Assembly (NCBI GenBank): GCA_052035735.1
Contig: JBPOHI010000100.1
Coordinates: 1-64,000 of the forward strand
Source of the DNA: JAGPDF01 sp052035735
GTDB taxonomy: Bacteria; Acidobacteriota; Thermoanaerobaculia; Multivoradales; JAGPDF01
DNA length: 64,000 bases
Direction: 5' to 3'
The notes beneath the pieces are model-generated. The model was not told the DNA's origin. It saw only the letters and a program-made list of their open reading frames with translations, and searched no databases. Position numbers and translations under genes: made by a program. Shown here one piece after another: positions 26,084 through 36,200 of this stretch; the first letter of the stretch is position 1, and every line of letters begins with the position of its first letter.

Positions 26084-27889
26084 ATGTCGCTCGAACCGAC
26101 CAAGGATTCACCTGCGGACGCTCTGGCGGGCCGCCAGCTCGCGAGCCTGCGCAGATTGCTGCGCCAGGACTATCTGACGACGGCCGATTGGGAGCGTGCC
26201 CTCTCCGAGACCGCCCTGATGGCGCGCGAGGCGCTCGGGGCGCATACCGCGCTGGTTGCTCTGGTCGGCGCTGGAACCAGCGCCTGGACGGCGCGCACTC
26301 ACGGAGGCGAGTCGGTTTCCGGCGAGACCATCCGGCTCGTCGCCTCGTTGACGATTCTGGAGCTCGTGAAGGCGACCGGTGCGCCGGCGCTCTCTCTCGA
26401 AGAGGTGCCGCAGTTGCTTCGCTCGAAGAGCGCGGTTGCGCACGATTTGCGAAGTGTCCTCGCGGTTCCGCTGTGGTTCTGGCGTGAAGTCGGAGGCCGT
26501 CCGGAACGCCTGTTCGGTGGCTGCCTCTACGTCGACCGGCGTGGAGGAGAGAGTCCCTTCGACAGTTCCGATGTCGAACTGGTGCGCGACCTCGCTGCGG
26601 TCGCCGAGCGCAACCTGTCGCTGATCCGACAGCTCGGTCAGGTCGAGTATCAGCTTTCTCGCGCGCGTAGCGAAGTCAATCTGGTGCGCGGCGCAGCAGC
26701 GGACGAGTATCGCCTGGCGCACTACGAGTCACGCGATCCCGCCTTCACTGCCGAAGTCCTCGAGCCTCTGCGGCGCGCCGCCCGCGCCGGCAAGGTCGGC
26801 GTGCTGCTGCTCGGCGCGACCGGCACCGGCAAGACCCATCTGGCGCGGGCGTATCACTACGAGTCGACGCGCGGCGGCGGTCCGTTCGTGGTGCTCGACT
26901 GCGGCCAGGTGACCTCGGCCGAGGCGCTGGGTGCCGAGCTCTTCGGTTTCGCCAAGCGCTCCGGCTTCTCGGCGCCGGCCGAGGGGCGTCTCGGCAAGGC
27001 CGAGCTCGCCGCCGGCGGGACCCTCTTTCTCGACGAGATCGGAGCGTTGCCGCTCGAGCTGCAGCAACGACTGTTGCGCCTCATCCAGACCGGTCGCTTT
27101 TCGCCGCTGGGCTCGTCGGAAGAGCGCGAAGTGGATGTGCAGATCGTCGCGGCAGCGAACCAGGACCTCGACGAGCTCATCCGGCAGGGGCGCTTCCGCG
27201 AGGATCTCTACTGGCGGCTGGGCGAGATCACCGTCCGTGTGCCGACCCTCGACCGGCGCCGGGCCGACATCCGCGGCTTCGCGGACCTCTTCCTGCGCGC
27301 CGCCCGGCAGCGCTTCGAGCGGCCCGAGATCGCGGGCTTCGCCGAAGAGTCCTACGCCGCCCTGATCGAGCACGACTGGTCGCTCTCCGGGAACCTCCGC
27401 GGACTGGAGCACGCCGTGAACCGCTCGGTCCTGCTGGCGCCGCCCGCAGCCTCGCGGCTGCTGCCGGCGATGATCCTGCTCGAGCTGCCGCGCCGGACAG
27501 GGTCTGGTGGAGCGCGGGTCGGCGCCGCCGAAGAGAGCCCGGCCTCGGCTCTGGCGGCGCTCCTGCGGCGCAAGATCGTCGAGCATCGCGCGGTCATCGC
27601 GCGGATCGCCGAAGACGGGGAGGTCGCGCAGGCGTTTGCCGTGCGAGGGGCCGCGGTTCCAGCCTCGACGCTGCGCCTGCGCCTTCGCCAGCTCGGTCTC
27701 GACGGCGAGCTCGAGGCGGTGCGCCAGGATGACAAGGTCGACCCGACCTCCGTGCGGCGCGCTCTCCTGCGCCACGGCTCGGCCGAAGAGGCGGCGCGGG
27801 CGCTCGGCATCTCGCGCGACAGCCTGCAGTGGATCCTGCGTCGCGCCGGCCTGACGGTGCGCAAGGTCCTCGCGGAAGGGAGAATCTGA
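26084..27889 (+). CDS. NtrC-like AAA+ regulator with GAF-like domain, lacking GAFTGA
   Basis: 601 residues. Residues 20-190 form a GAF-like sensor. The AAA+ domain has Walker A GATGTGKTHLARA (from residue 245), Walker B GGTLFLDEIGALPLELQQ and the sensor/arginine segment RFREDLYWRLGEI. The loop that contacts sigma-54, normally GAFTGA, reads SGFSAP near residue 291, so productive sigma-54 contact is doubtful. The C-terminus has a FIS-like helix-turn-helix (EEAARALGISRDSLQWILRRAG). It could be a DNA-binding ATPase acting with another sigma factor or as a repressor. The next gene, a sensor kinase, starts inside its stop codon, so the kinase is its likely partner. Confidence 0.85.
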   Translation: MSLEPTKDSPADALAGRQLASLRRLLRQDYLTTADWERALSETALMAREALGAHTALVALVGAGTSAWTARTHGGESVSGETIRLVASLTILELVKATGAPALSLEEVPQLLRSKSAVAHDLRSVLAVPLWFWREVGGRPERLFGGCLYVDRRGGESPFDSSDVELVRDLAAVAERNLSLIRQLGQVEYQLSRARSEVNLVRGAAADEYRLAHYESRDPAFTAEVLEPLRRAARAGKVGVLLLGATGTGKTHLARAYHYESTRGGGPFVVLDCGQVTSAEALGAELFGFAKRSGFSAPAEGRLGKAELAAGGTLFLDEIGALPLELQQRLLRLIQTGRFSPLGSSEEREVDVQIVAAANQDLDELIRQGRFREDLYWRLGEITVRVPTLDRRRADIRGFADLFLRAARQRFERPEIAGFAEESYAALIEHDWSLSGNLRGLEHAVNRSVLLAPPAASRLLPAMILLELPRRTGSGGARVGAAEESPASALAALLRRKIVEHRAVIARIAEDGEVAQAFAVRGAAVPASTLRLRLRQLGLDGELEAVRQDDKVDPTSVRRALLRHGSAEEAARALGISRDSLQWILRRAGLTVRKVLAEGRI

Positions 27890-30800
27890 GCTCCGGGCGG
27901 CGCACCGGAGCGTTCGTTCCGGCGGGACTCTGCGCAATCCTCGCGCTCTTCGCGGCGATGCTCGCCGCCCTCGAGCCGGACCGCCGCTTGCCCCAATACC
28001 GGGTGGAGACCTGGGGCGTCGAGGAGGGACTCCCTTCGCTCTCGGTCGCGGTCGTGACCCAGACCCCCGACGGCTATCTCTGGGTCGGCACGACCGAGGG
28101 CCTGGCGCGCTTCGACGGCGTCCGCTTCCGGAACTTCGATCGCTGGAATACGCCGGCCTTCGGCCTGAACGAGATTCGCAGCGTCTTCGTGGACTCGCGG
28201 GGAGCCCTGTGGGTCGGCTTCGCGGGCAGCGGCGTGGCCGTGCGGCAAAGCGATGGCTTCGCCCGGGTCGAGCCGTCGGACCTCGCCGCCTTTGCTTTTG
28301 CGGAAGGGGACGCCGGGCTGTACCTGGCCACCGACCGCGGCCTTTACCACGCGCGGTACGACGCGCCTCTGCAGTTCGAGCCGGTCGCCGCCGCCGGAGC
28401 TCTCGCGGCAACGCAGATCATCGACGTCGAGGTCGATCGCCTGGGCCGCGTCTGGATGAACGTCTATGGAGCAGGGGTCTACTTCCTGGAGGACGGGAAG
28501 CTCCGCGGCCCGCTCACGCTCGAGAGGTCGTCCTACGCTGGCGACTACTTCGTGACGCTGCAGCTCGACGAGAATCGGGACCCGGTCTTTTCCAACCCAG
28601 CCGGGTTCTTCTCCTTCGTGGAGGGAGCGGTGCGGCGGCTCGCGTCGTCACGGGTGGATCCGCTGGACCCTCAATACGTTCAGCTCATCGACCGGGCGGG
28701 GGTCTTCTGGTCGACGGCCGCCCTGCGTGGACGGAGCCGGCGCTCGGCCGGCGGCGCGGAGGAGGAGTTCCCCGCCGGACATCCCGTCGCCGACGGCCGG
28801 TTCGCGCCGATGTTCGAGGATCGCGAGGGGAATCTCTGGTTCGGCAGCTGGACGCAGGGGCTGCTGCGCCTGTCGGGCGGCCCGCTGGTCTCGTTCTCGC
28901 GCAGCGAAGGCCTGTCGAGCGATGCCGCCCGCACGCTGCTCGAAGACGACGCGGGCGCGATCTGGGTCGGCACGACCGACGGGCTCAACCGCATCGCCGG
29001 TGGCAAGGTGACCTCTTACCGGCGCCGGTCGACGCTCGACGACGCGCGCGATCTGAACTGGATCTACGCCATCGCCGAGGACGGCAGCGGGGGGCTCGCT
29101 CTCGGAACGCGAGCGGGCTTCGCGGCGCTGCGCAGCGGCGAGCTCCTCCCTCTGGGCCAGGAGGACCCTCGGCTGAGACTTCCCGTCTTCTCCCTGCTGC
29201 GCAGCTCGCTAGGCCGTCTCTGGGTGGGCGCCACCTCCGAAGGGGCCATGCCGGGCGGGCCGCTCCTGACCCTCGAGGCAGGGCGATGGAGCGACCAGGA
29301 GATCGACGCCAATATCGTCTTCGAGCTGTTGGAGGACTCCCGCGGATCGATCTGGGCGGCGACCAAGCCCGGGCTCTTCGAGATTCGCCCCGACGGTACG
29401 ACCCGCCGCCACGAGACACCGGTCGAGCCGCTGCATCAGCTCTTCATGAGCGCCACCGAGGATTCACGCGGAGATCTCTGGTTCGGAACGCTCGAGGGCG
29501 GTCTCGTGCGCTACCGCAACGGCGTCTTTCGCCTGTTGCGGCGCCAGGACGGGCTCTTCGACGACACCGCCTGGGCGATCGTCGACGACGGCCGGGGGTA
29601 CCTGTGGGTCTCCTGCGCGCGCGGCCTCACGCGCATGGCCCTGCGCGATCTCGACGCTTACCTCGACGGCAGCGCGCCCCGGGTGCGCTACCGCCTGTTC
29701 GGCGTCGACGACGGCCTCGCCTCGGCGACCTTCGAGGGCGGCAACGGCAGCGCCGGCATCCGGGCTCGCGACGGCAACCTCTGGTTCGCGACGATGAAGG
29801 GGGTCGCACGCGTCGATCCGCGGGCGATCGCGGCGCTGCCCCTTCCGGCGGCGAGCCTCGAGGAGGTGCGGGTCGACGGCCGCGTCATCGCTTTCGACGC
29901 GCCGATCCGCCTGGCTCCGGGCAGCTACCGCCTCGAGATCGACTTCACGGCGATCTACCTGCGCGCCCCGAACCGGCTGCGTTTCCGCTACCGGCTCGAC
30001 GGTGTGGACCGCGACTGGATCGATGCCGGGACGCGCCACTACGCCGAGTATCCGGCCGTTCCGCCAGGTGCGCTCCGCTTCGCCGTCCAGGCTTCGCTCG
30101 ACGGTGAGAACTGGGGCCTGGAGGCGACGCTCCCGGTGGTGATCGCAGCGCCTTTCTGGCAGCGGCCGTGGTTCTTCGGCGTCGTGGCGCTCGCCCTCGT
30201 GGCCCTCGGGCTCGGCGTGCAGCGGGCGCGTGTCGGCCAGTTGCGGCGCCGTGCCGGCGAGCTCGAGGGGATGGTGGACTTCAGCCGCAGCGTCGCCGGC
30301 GTTCTCGAGCCGGAGGAGATCGTCCGCCAGCTCGAGCGCGCGCTCGTCGCGCGCTGGGGAGACGCTCCGCGGCTCATTCTCGCGGCGCGCGAAGGCCGGG
30401 CGGCTCAGCGCCTCGTGGCGCGGCTCGATGCGGAGCCCGAGCTCGACCCGGAGGGCACCGCGGAGCTCTTCGCCGACTGGCGCCGGCCGCTGCGCCTCGC
30501 GGAGGCGATGATGGACGGGCGCAACGCCGCGGGAGCGCTCGGCGCGCTCTACCGCTCCGGCCTTCTGCTCGCCGTACCGCTGGTCTCGGGCGAGACCGCA
30601 TTCGGCTTGCTGGCGGTCGGCGGCGAGCGCGCCCGCGGAGGACGGGAAGCGGACCTCGCGCAGCTCTCGGCGCTTGCCGCGCAGGCGGCGATGGCGCTCG
30701 AGGGCGCCTGGCAGGCGCAGGAGGCGACGCGCTGGCGGCATGTTTCGGAAGCGCGCGGCGAGTGGTTGCAGCTCGACCTCGCGGCGCGACTCGTCTTCGC

Positions 30801-31902
30801 GACGGTGGCGCGCCACGGCTTCGAAGGCACGGTCACCGACCAGGAGGTGCATCAGGCGCTGGAACCGGTCTTCAGCGTGTCGCCGGGCTCGGCAGCGCGC
30901 ATCGACGCGGCGATCGCGCGGCTGGTCGCCGAACGCATCCTGTCGCGTGGCGAGCCCTCGTCCGCCGTCTCGACGGAGCTGCGGGTGGAACGGGACCACT
31001 GGCTGCTGCTGCCGGAGATCCGCCTGCCGCTGGCCGAGATCGTCCGCCAGTCGGCGCAGAAGATCGGCGCCTACCAGCTGGTCGAGCGCATCGGCGCCGG
31101 CGGCATGGGCGAGGTCTATCGCGCCGTGAACGTGCACGACGGCACACCTGCCGCGGTCAAGATCCTCTTCCCCGAGCAGACCGCCGATCCGACGGCGCGC
31201 AAGCGCCTCGAAGGCGAGGGCGAGATCGTCGCGGCGATCGCGCATCCGAACATCGTTCGCCTGCTCGAACGCGGCGAACACGGCGGGCGGCTCTACCTCG
31301 CGATGGAGCTGCTGCCGGGCGACACGCTGGCACAGCGCCTGACGCGCGGCAAGCTCTCGGAACGACGGGCATTGCAGATGGGGGCTCAGATCGCCTCGGC
31401 GCTCGCCGCGCTGCACGGCCATGGTGTGATCCACCGCGACGTCACCTCGGGCAACATCATGTGCGCGCCCGACGGCCGCTTCGTGCTGCTCGACTTCGGG
31501 CTGGCGCGCGGCGCGGCCCGCACCACGCTCACCGAAGCGGCGACGATGGTCGGCACGCTGCCTTACATGGCGCCCGAGATTCTGCGCTCGGAGTCGGTGG
31601 GCGAAGCGAGCGATCTCTGGTCGCTGGGGGTCGTGCTCTTCGAGGCGCTCGTCGGCCACCTGCCCTGGGGCGAAGGCCAGCCGACGCTGCAGATGGCGCT
31701 CGCCATCGCCCGCCTCGACAGCGCGCCGGAGGTGCTCGCCAAGGCTCCGCTGCGCACCGGCGTCGCGACGCTCCTCGCCGAGCTCCTGCACCCGGACGCG
31801 CTCCGGCGGATGCGCGACGCGGCGTCGGTCGCGGCCCGGCTGGAAGCGCTCGCCATCGACGCCAACGCGGCGAGTGGCGAGGTCGCCCTGCACATCGGGT
31901 GA
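27886..31902 (+). CDS. Periplasmic propeller sensor fused to a Ser/Thr kinase
   Basis: 1338 residues from a CTG overlapping the previous stop (CTGA) behind GGAAGGGAG; an ATG at 27829 inside the upstream gene is the alternative. Order: N-terminal membrane segment; about twelve two-component-regulator propeller blades (LWVGTTEGLARFDG, IWVGTTDGLNRI, LWFGTLEGGLVRY and others) to about residue 655; Y_Y_Y domain (660-755); membrane helix (about 758-780); GAF-like domain (795-945); winged-helix-like segment (951-1035); protein kinase (1055-1331). The usual histidine kinase is replaced by a Hanks-type kinase with GAGGMGEVYRA, AAVKILF, LLDFGLARG and MAPEI. The catalytic loop reads HRDVTSGN, so the Lys of HRDLK is Thr. 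It would sense a periplasmic ligand. Confidence 0.88.
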   Translation: MSSGRRTGAFVPAGLCAILALFAAMLAALEPDRRLPQYRVETWGVEEGLPSLSVAVVTQTPDGYLWVGTTEGLARFDGVRFRNFDRWNTPAFGLNEIRSVFVDSRGALWVGFAGSGVAVRQSDGFARVEPSDLAAFAFAEGDAGLYLATDRGLYHARYDAPLQFEPVAAAGALAATQIIDVEVDRLGRVWMNVYGAGVYFLEDGKLRGPLTLERSSYAGDYFVTLQLDENRDPVFSNPAGFFSFVEGAVRRLASSRVDPLDPQYVQLIDRAGVFWSTAALRGRSRRSAGGAEEEFPAGHPVADGRFAPMFEDREGNLWFGSWTQGLLRLSGGPLVSFSRSEGLSSDAARTLLEDDAGAIWVGTTDGLNRIAGGKVTSYRRRSTLDDARDLNWIYAIAEDGSGGLALGTRAGFAALRSGELLPLGQEDPRLRLPVFSLLRSSLGRLWVGATSEGAMPGGPLLTLEAGRWSDQEIDANIVFELLEDSRGSIWAATKPGLFEIRPDGTTRRHETPVEPLHQLFMSATEDSRGDLWFGTLEGGLVRYRNGVFRLLRRQDGLFDDTAWAIVDDGRGYLWVSCARGLTRMALRDLDAYLDGSAPRVRYRLFGVDDGLASATFEGGNGSAGIRARDGNLWFATMKGVARVDPRAIAALPLPAASLEEVRVDGRVIAFDAPIRLAPGSYRLEIDFTAIYLRAPNRLRFRYRLDGVDRDWIDAGTRHYAEYPAVPPGALRFAVQASLDGENWGLEATLPVVIAAPFWQRPWFFGVVALALVALGLGVQRARVGQLRRRAGELEGMVDFSRSVAGVLEPEEIVRQLERALVARWGDAPRLILAAREGRAAQRLVARLDAEPELDPEGTAELFADWRRPLRLAEAMMDGRNAAGALGALYRSGLLLAVPLVSGETAFGLLAVGGERARGGREADLAQLSALAAQAAMALEGAWQAQEATRWRHVSEARGEWLQLDLAARLVFATVARHGFEGTVTDQEVHQALEPVFSVSPGSAARIDAAIARLVAERILSRGEPSSAVSTELRVERDHWLLLPEIRLPLAEIVRQSAQKIGAYQLVERIGAGGMGEVYRAVNVHDGTPAAVKILFPEQTADPTARKRLEGEGEIVAAIAHPNIVRLLERGEHGGRLYLAMELLPGDTLAQRLTRGKLSERRALQMGAQIASALAALHGHGVIHRDVTSGNIMCAPDGRFVLLDFGLARGAARTTLTEAATMVGTLPYMAPEILRSESVGEASDLWSLGVVLFEALVGHLPWGEGQPTLQMALAIARLDSAPEVLAKAPLRTGVATLLAELLHPDALRRMRDAASVAARLEALAIDANAASGEVALHIG

Positions 31903-31918
31903 GGCGGCACGCAGCTGT

Positions 31919-31942
31919 GCCGCGCACACCTGTGTGTGCGGC
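31919..31942 (+). terminator. Stem-loop after the sensor kinase
   Basis: GCCGC-g-CACAC and GTGTG-t-GCGGC form an 11-pair stem (one G-U) around a two-base centre, 16 bases after the kinase stop. No T-run follows, so it may be a weak terminator or an RNA-stability element. Confidence 0.35.
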
Positions 31943-32056
31943 GCGCACGCCTGGAGAGGCCTTCGAGTTCAGCTAGTGCTCGCTTAACTGCTTTACCTGC
32001 AAGATTTCCATCTGGCTGCCGAGTTGGCGGGGGGTGTGCTGTTTGTGCGGGCAACC

Positions 32057-33190
32057 ATGCCGAAGATCTATCTGACCAGGCGGCCGGAAGAAGAAGGTGC
32101 GGACGGGCGGGGAGCGCTGGCGGCGCTCGACGCGGCGGAGCAGTCGGCTGCGACGGCGATCGCGGCGTCGGTGCCGCGCTCGCTCGAGCTTGCCGACTGG
32201 ATCTACGCCGCCGGGCTCGAGGCGCGCGGTTGGCACGATGTGACGCGCGTCCTCGCCTCGGCGCTGGGCGCCCGACGCTGCTGGCTGCTCGCCACCGAGA
32301 CCGGCCGGTCGCGGATCGTCGCGGCAAGTGATCTCGCCGTTCCGGGGGGCAGCCTCGGCAGCCCGGCCGGCTCGACTGGCTCCGCGAGCTCAAAGAGCCT
32401 CGCGGGCTCCGAATGGGCCGGTGATCCGCCGGGCGAAGCCGCCGTCGAGATCGGCGGCGACGAATCGCTCCGCCTGGTCTTCGACCGCACCCCGTTCGGT
32501 CCCGAAGAGCGCGACTTCGTGCGCATGCTCGGGCGCCACATCGTCCGCTCCCGGCTGCTCGCCCGAAGTCTCGCGCGGGCCGAAGCGCGCGGTCACCTTG
32601 CCTCCGCGGCGCTCGACCGGATGGCGATGGGGGTGGTGATCCTCGACGGCGAGGGCCGCGTCGCGCACCTCAATCCGGCGGCGCGCCGCCGGCTCGGCTC
32701 GGATTGCGGCGTCGCCCTGCTCGCCGACCGCCTGGAGTTCGCCGATCCGGAGATGGAGAAGCGGCTGCGCGGGCTGCGCGAACGCCAGCACGAGACCGCG
32801 ACCGAGCCGCGCCGCCTCGCCTCGGAGCTCCTGCGTGCGCCGCGCAACGCCGAGCGCCCGCCGCTCGACATCCTCGCCGTCTCGCTCGACGGCCTCGACC
32901 TCGCCCAGGGCGGCGCCGCGATGGCGCTCTTCCTCTCCGACGCCGACCACGCCTCGGAGACGCCGGCCTCGGTCCTGCAGCGCCTCTACGGCCTCACCGC
33001 CGCCGAATCACGAGTGGCAGGCGAAGTCCTCCGCGGCAGCGGCATCGACGAAGCCGCCGCGAACCTCGGCCTCAAACGCGAAACCGTCCGCACCCACCTG
33101 AAACACGTCTTCGCCAAAGTCGGCACCACCCGCCAGGCCGACCTCGTCCGCCTGCTCCTCACCGGCGCGGCGGGGGTGCGGTGGGAGTAA
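32057..33190 (+). CDS. LuxR-type HTH regulator with PAS-like domain
   Basis: 377 residues from the ATG at 32057; GTG (32036, 32045) or TTG (32024) starts would add up to 11 residues, and no strong RBS decides. After an N-terminal region resembling a GAF/roadblock-type sensor (60-150) there is a PAS-like segment beginning ALDRMAMGVVILDGEGRVAHLN. The C-terminus has the LuxR/GerE helix-turn-helix: LTAAESRVAGEVLRGSG, then RETVRTHLKHVFAKVGTTRQADLV. There is no receiver domain. It lies between the sensor kinase and the giant secreted protein and may control the latter. Three tandem bases of codon choice near the 3' end (CGC, CTC, CCC) match its neighbours. Confidence 0.85.
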   Translation: MPKIYLTRRPEEEGADGRGALAALDAAEQSAATAIAASVPRSLELADWIYAAGLEARGWHDVTRVLASALGARRCWLLATETGRSRIVAASDLAVPGGSLGSPAGSTGSASSKSLAGSEWAGDPPGEAAVEIGGDESLRLVFDRTPFGPEERDFVRMLGRHIVRSRLLARSLARAEARGHLASAALDRMAMGVVILDGEGRVAHLNPAARRRLGSDCGVALLADRLEFADPEMEKRLRGLRERQHETATEPRRLASELLRAPRNAERPPLDILAVSLDGLDLAQGGAAMALFLSDADHASETPASVLQRLYGLTAAESRVAGEVLRGSGIDEAAANLGLKRETVRTHLKHVFAKVGTTRQADLVRLLLTGAAGVRWE

Positions 33191-33223
33191 AGCTCCCGAC
33201 CCACGACCGAGATCGAAAAGCAT

Positions 33224-33237
33224 CCCCCGATCGGGGG
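33224..33237. promoter_or_regulatory. 14-bp perfect palindrome before the giant secreted protein gene
   Basis: CCCCCGATCGGGGG lies 59 bases before the giant gene's ATG and 33 bases after the LuxR gene stop. It has no loop, so a DNA-level operator is more likely than an RNA hairpin. A related CCCCG-gat-CGGGG occurs at 20255. The adjacent LuxR-type protein is the obvious candidate binder (inference). Confidence 0.4.
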
Positions 33238-33296
33238 ACGCGCCGACCCGACCATCCGTTCCAGCATCGCCAGCCTTTCTCCCAGGAGACGACCGC

Positions 33297-36200
33297 ATGA
33301 TCGCTTCACGCCGCAGCCGCTGCACGCCGGCAGGTTCCCTCAACGCTCGCTGGAGCTGGATTGCGTTCCTCCTGGTGGCCGTGACTTCCCTCTCCGAGGT
33401 CGCCGGCGCGCAGACCGTCGCCTGGACGGCGAGGAAGAACGGGACTGCGGTGGACGGCGATGCCCAACCCGGATCGGGCAGCGTCATCGCGGGCAAGCGG
33501 GCCCTGGCGGTAGACGGCATTGGCAACGTCTTCGTGACGGGGACAGCCGCGAACGGCTCTTCCAACGACTTCCTGACGGTCGCCTATGACCCCGCGGGAA
33601 ACGTGCTTTGGTCGAAGCTGAGGAATGGCGCGGCGAATGGTGCCGATCATGCCTACGCACTGGCGCTCGGAGCCAGCGGGAATGTCTATGTGACGGGATA
33701 CTCGTTCAACGGAACGAACAACGACTTCCTCACGGTCGCCTATGACAGTGCTGGCAACGAGCTGTGGTCCAAGGTCAAGAACGGAGCGGCGAACGGCAGC
33801 GACTCCGCCAGTGCCTTGGCGGTCGATGCCGCCGAGAACGTCTACGTAACGGGCGGCTCGCACAACGGGATCAACTCCGACTACCTGACGGTCGCCTACG
33901 ACAGCGCAGGCAACGAGCTCTGGGCGACGGTCAAGAACGGCGCCGCCAATCTCGACGACAGTGTCTACGCTCTCGCGGTGACCCCGAGCGGGACATCCTT
34001 CGTAACCGGATATTCGAATAACGCATCGAACTCCGACTACATGACGGTCGCCTACGACAGCTCCGGCGCGGAGCTCTGGGCCAGGGTCAAGAACGGTGCC
34101 GGGAATGGCGCCGACTCAGCCCAGGCGCTGGCAGCCGACGCGTCCGGAAACGTCTTCGTCACCGGTTACTCCTTCAGCGGTTCCACGAATGACTACCTCA
34201 CCGTTGCGTACGACATCTCCGGCAACGAGCTCTGGGCGCGGTCGAAGAACCTCTCGTGGGAGAACGCTTTTGCCGTGGCGCTGGATAGCACTGGACGAGT
34301 CCTCGTCACCGGGATTTCCTCCAACGGCGCCACCCACGACTACCTCACGGTGGCCTATGACAGCGCTGGCACCGAGGTGTGGGCGAAGCTGAAGAACGGC
34401 GCGGCGAACAAGGATGACTTTCCCTACGCGCTGGTGGTCGACGGGAGCGACAACGTCTTCGTTACCGGGTACTCCAACAACGGAACGAACAACGACTACC
34501 TGACGGTGGCCTACGACAGCGTGGGCAGCGAGTTGTGGGCAAAGGTCAGGAACGGAGCAGCGAACAACACAGACACCGCCTACGCCATCGGCGTCAGGGC
34601 AGGAGGAGGCGTCTACGTCACTGGTTACTCCCACAACGGCTCGAACGACGACTTTCTGACTTTGGCCTATGACAGTGCGGGCACCGAGCTGTGGGGGGCG
34701 AAGGAGCCCCCGCAGTGGGGCTATGACGACCGGCCAGGCGCAGGGGATCAGATTCGAGGCAAGCGCGCTTTGGCAGTGGACGGAAGCGGAAACGTCTACG
34801 TGACGGGGCAGGCGTCCAACGGCTCGAACAATGATCTCCTTACCGTGGCCTACGACAGTTCGGGCACTGAGATTTGGGCAAGAGTCAAGAACGGGGCGGC
34901 GAACAATCTGGACCAAGCGTACGCTCTAGCGGTGGACGGGAGCGGGAACGTCTATGTAACGGGGCAGTCGCACAACGGTTCTAACAACGACTACCTGACA
35001 GTGGCCTACGACAGTGCGGGCAACGAGTTGTGGGCGAAGGTGAAGAACGGGGTGGCGAACAACCAGGACCGGGCCTTTGCTCTGGCGGTGGACGGGAGCG
35101 GGAACGTCTACGTGACGGGCCAGTCGCACAACGGTTCGAACAACGACTACCTGACGGTGGCCTACGACAGCTTGGGCAACGAGCTGTGGGCGAAGGTGAA
35201 GAATGGGGCGGCGAACGGCACGGACCAGGTGAGCGCTCTGGCGGTGGACGGGAGCGGGAACGTCTACGTGACGGGGTACTCGTGGAACGGATCGAACGAG
35301 GACTATCTGACGGTGGCGTACGACAGCACGGGCATAGAACTGTGGGCGAAGGTGAGGAACGGCGCTGGAAACAGCCAAGACTTCGCTTCCGCGCTGTCGG
35401 TGGACGGGAGCGGGACCGTCCATGTGACGGGGCAGTCGTCTAACGGCACGAACAACGACTACCTGACGGTGGTGTACGACAGCGCGGGTAACGAGCTGTG
35501 GGCGAAGGTGAAGAATGGGGCGGCGAACGACCAGGACTATGCCTTCGCTCTCGCGGTGGACGGCAGCGGGAATTTATATGTGTCGGGGCAGTCGTTCAGC
35601 GGCTCGAACTTCGACTATCTGACGGTGGCTTACGACAGCGCGGGTACTGAGCTGTGGGCGAAGGTGAAGAACGGGGCGGCGAATAGCAATGACTACGCCT
35701 TCGCTCTAGCGGTTGACGACAGCGGGAACGTCTACGTGACGGGCTACTCGTGGAATGGACTGAACAACGACTTCCTCACGGTGGCGTACGACAGCGCGGG
35801 CAACGACCTTTGGCAGTTCCCTTACAACGGGGGTGGCGAAGACCTCTCCTACATCGCAGTCGTATCGGGCACTGGGCTCTATGTCTCCGGATCCTCGGTT
35901 GGTCAGGATTCCGATTTCTTGACCGTCAAATTCTCGCTCGTCGCGGACGTGACGCCACCTTCGGATCCTGCCATCGGGCTGACTTCGCCCTTAGAGTCGA
36001 ACTGGACGAGCGACAACACGGTGTCGGTGAGCTGGTCGGGCGCGGTGGACGAAGTGGACGGGTCGGGGATCGACGGGTACTCGGTCGAGTGGAACACGAC
36101 GCCGGTCTCGACGCCAAATTCGTCGGTGGACGTCAATCATACGGTCGATCCGCACTCGACGACTTCGCCGCCACTCGGTGACGGGAGCGAGCACTACTTC

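Noticed and set aside
33501..35940. Regular repeats that might be mistaken for a CRISPR array
   Set aside because: The 156-bp units are in frame, encode a propeller blade each and lie inside one open gene; no spacers or cas genes.
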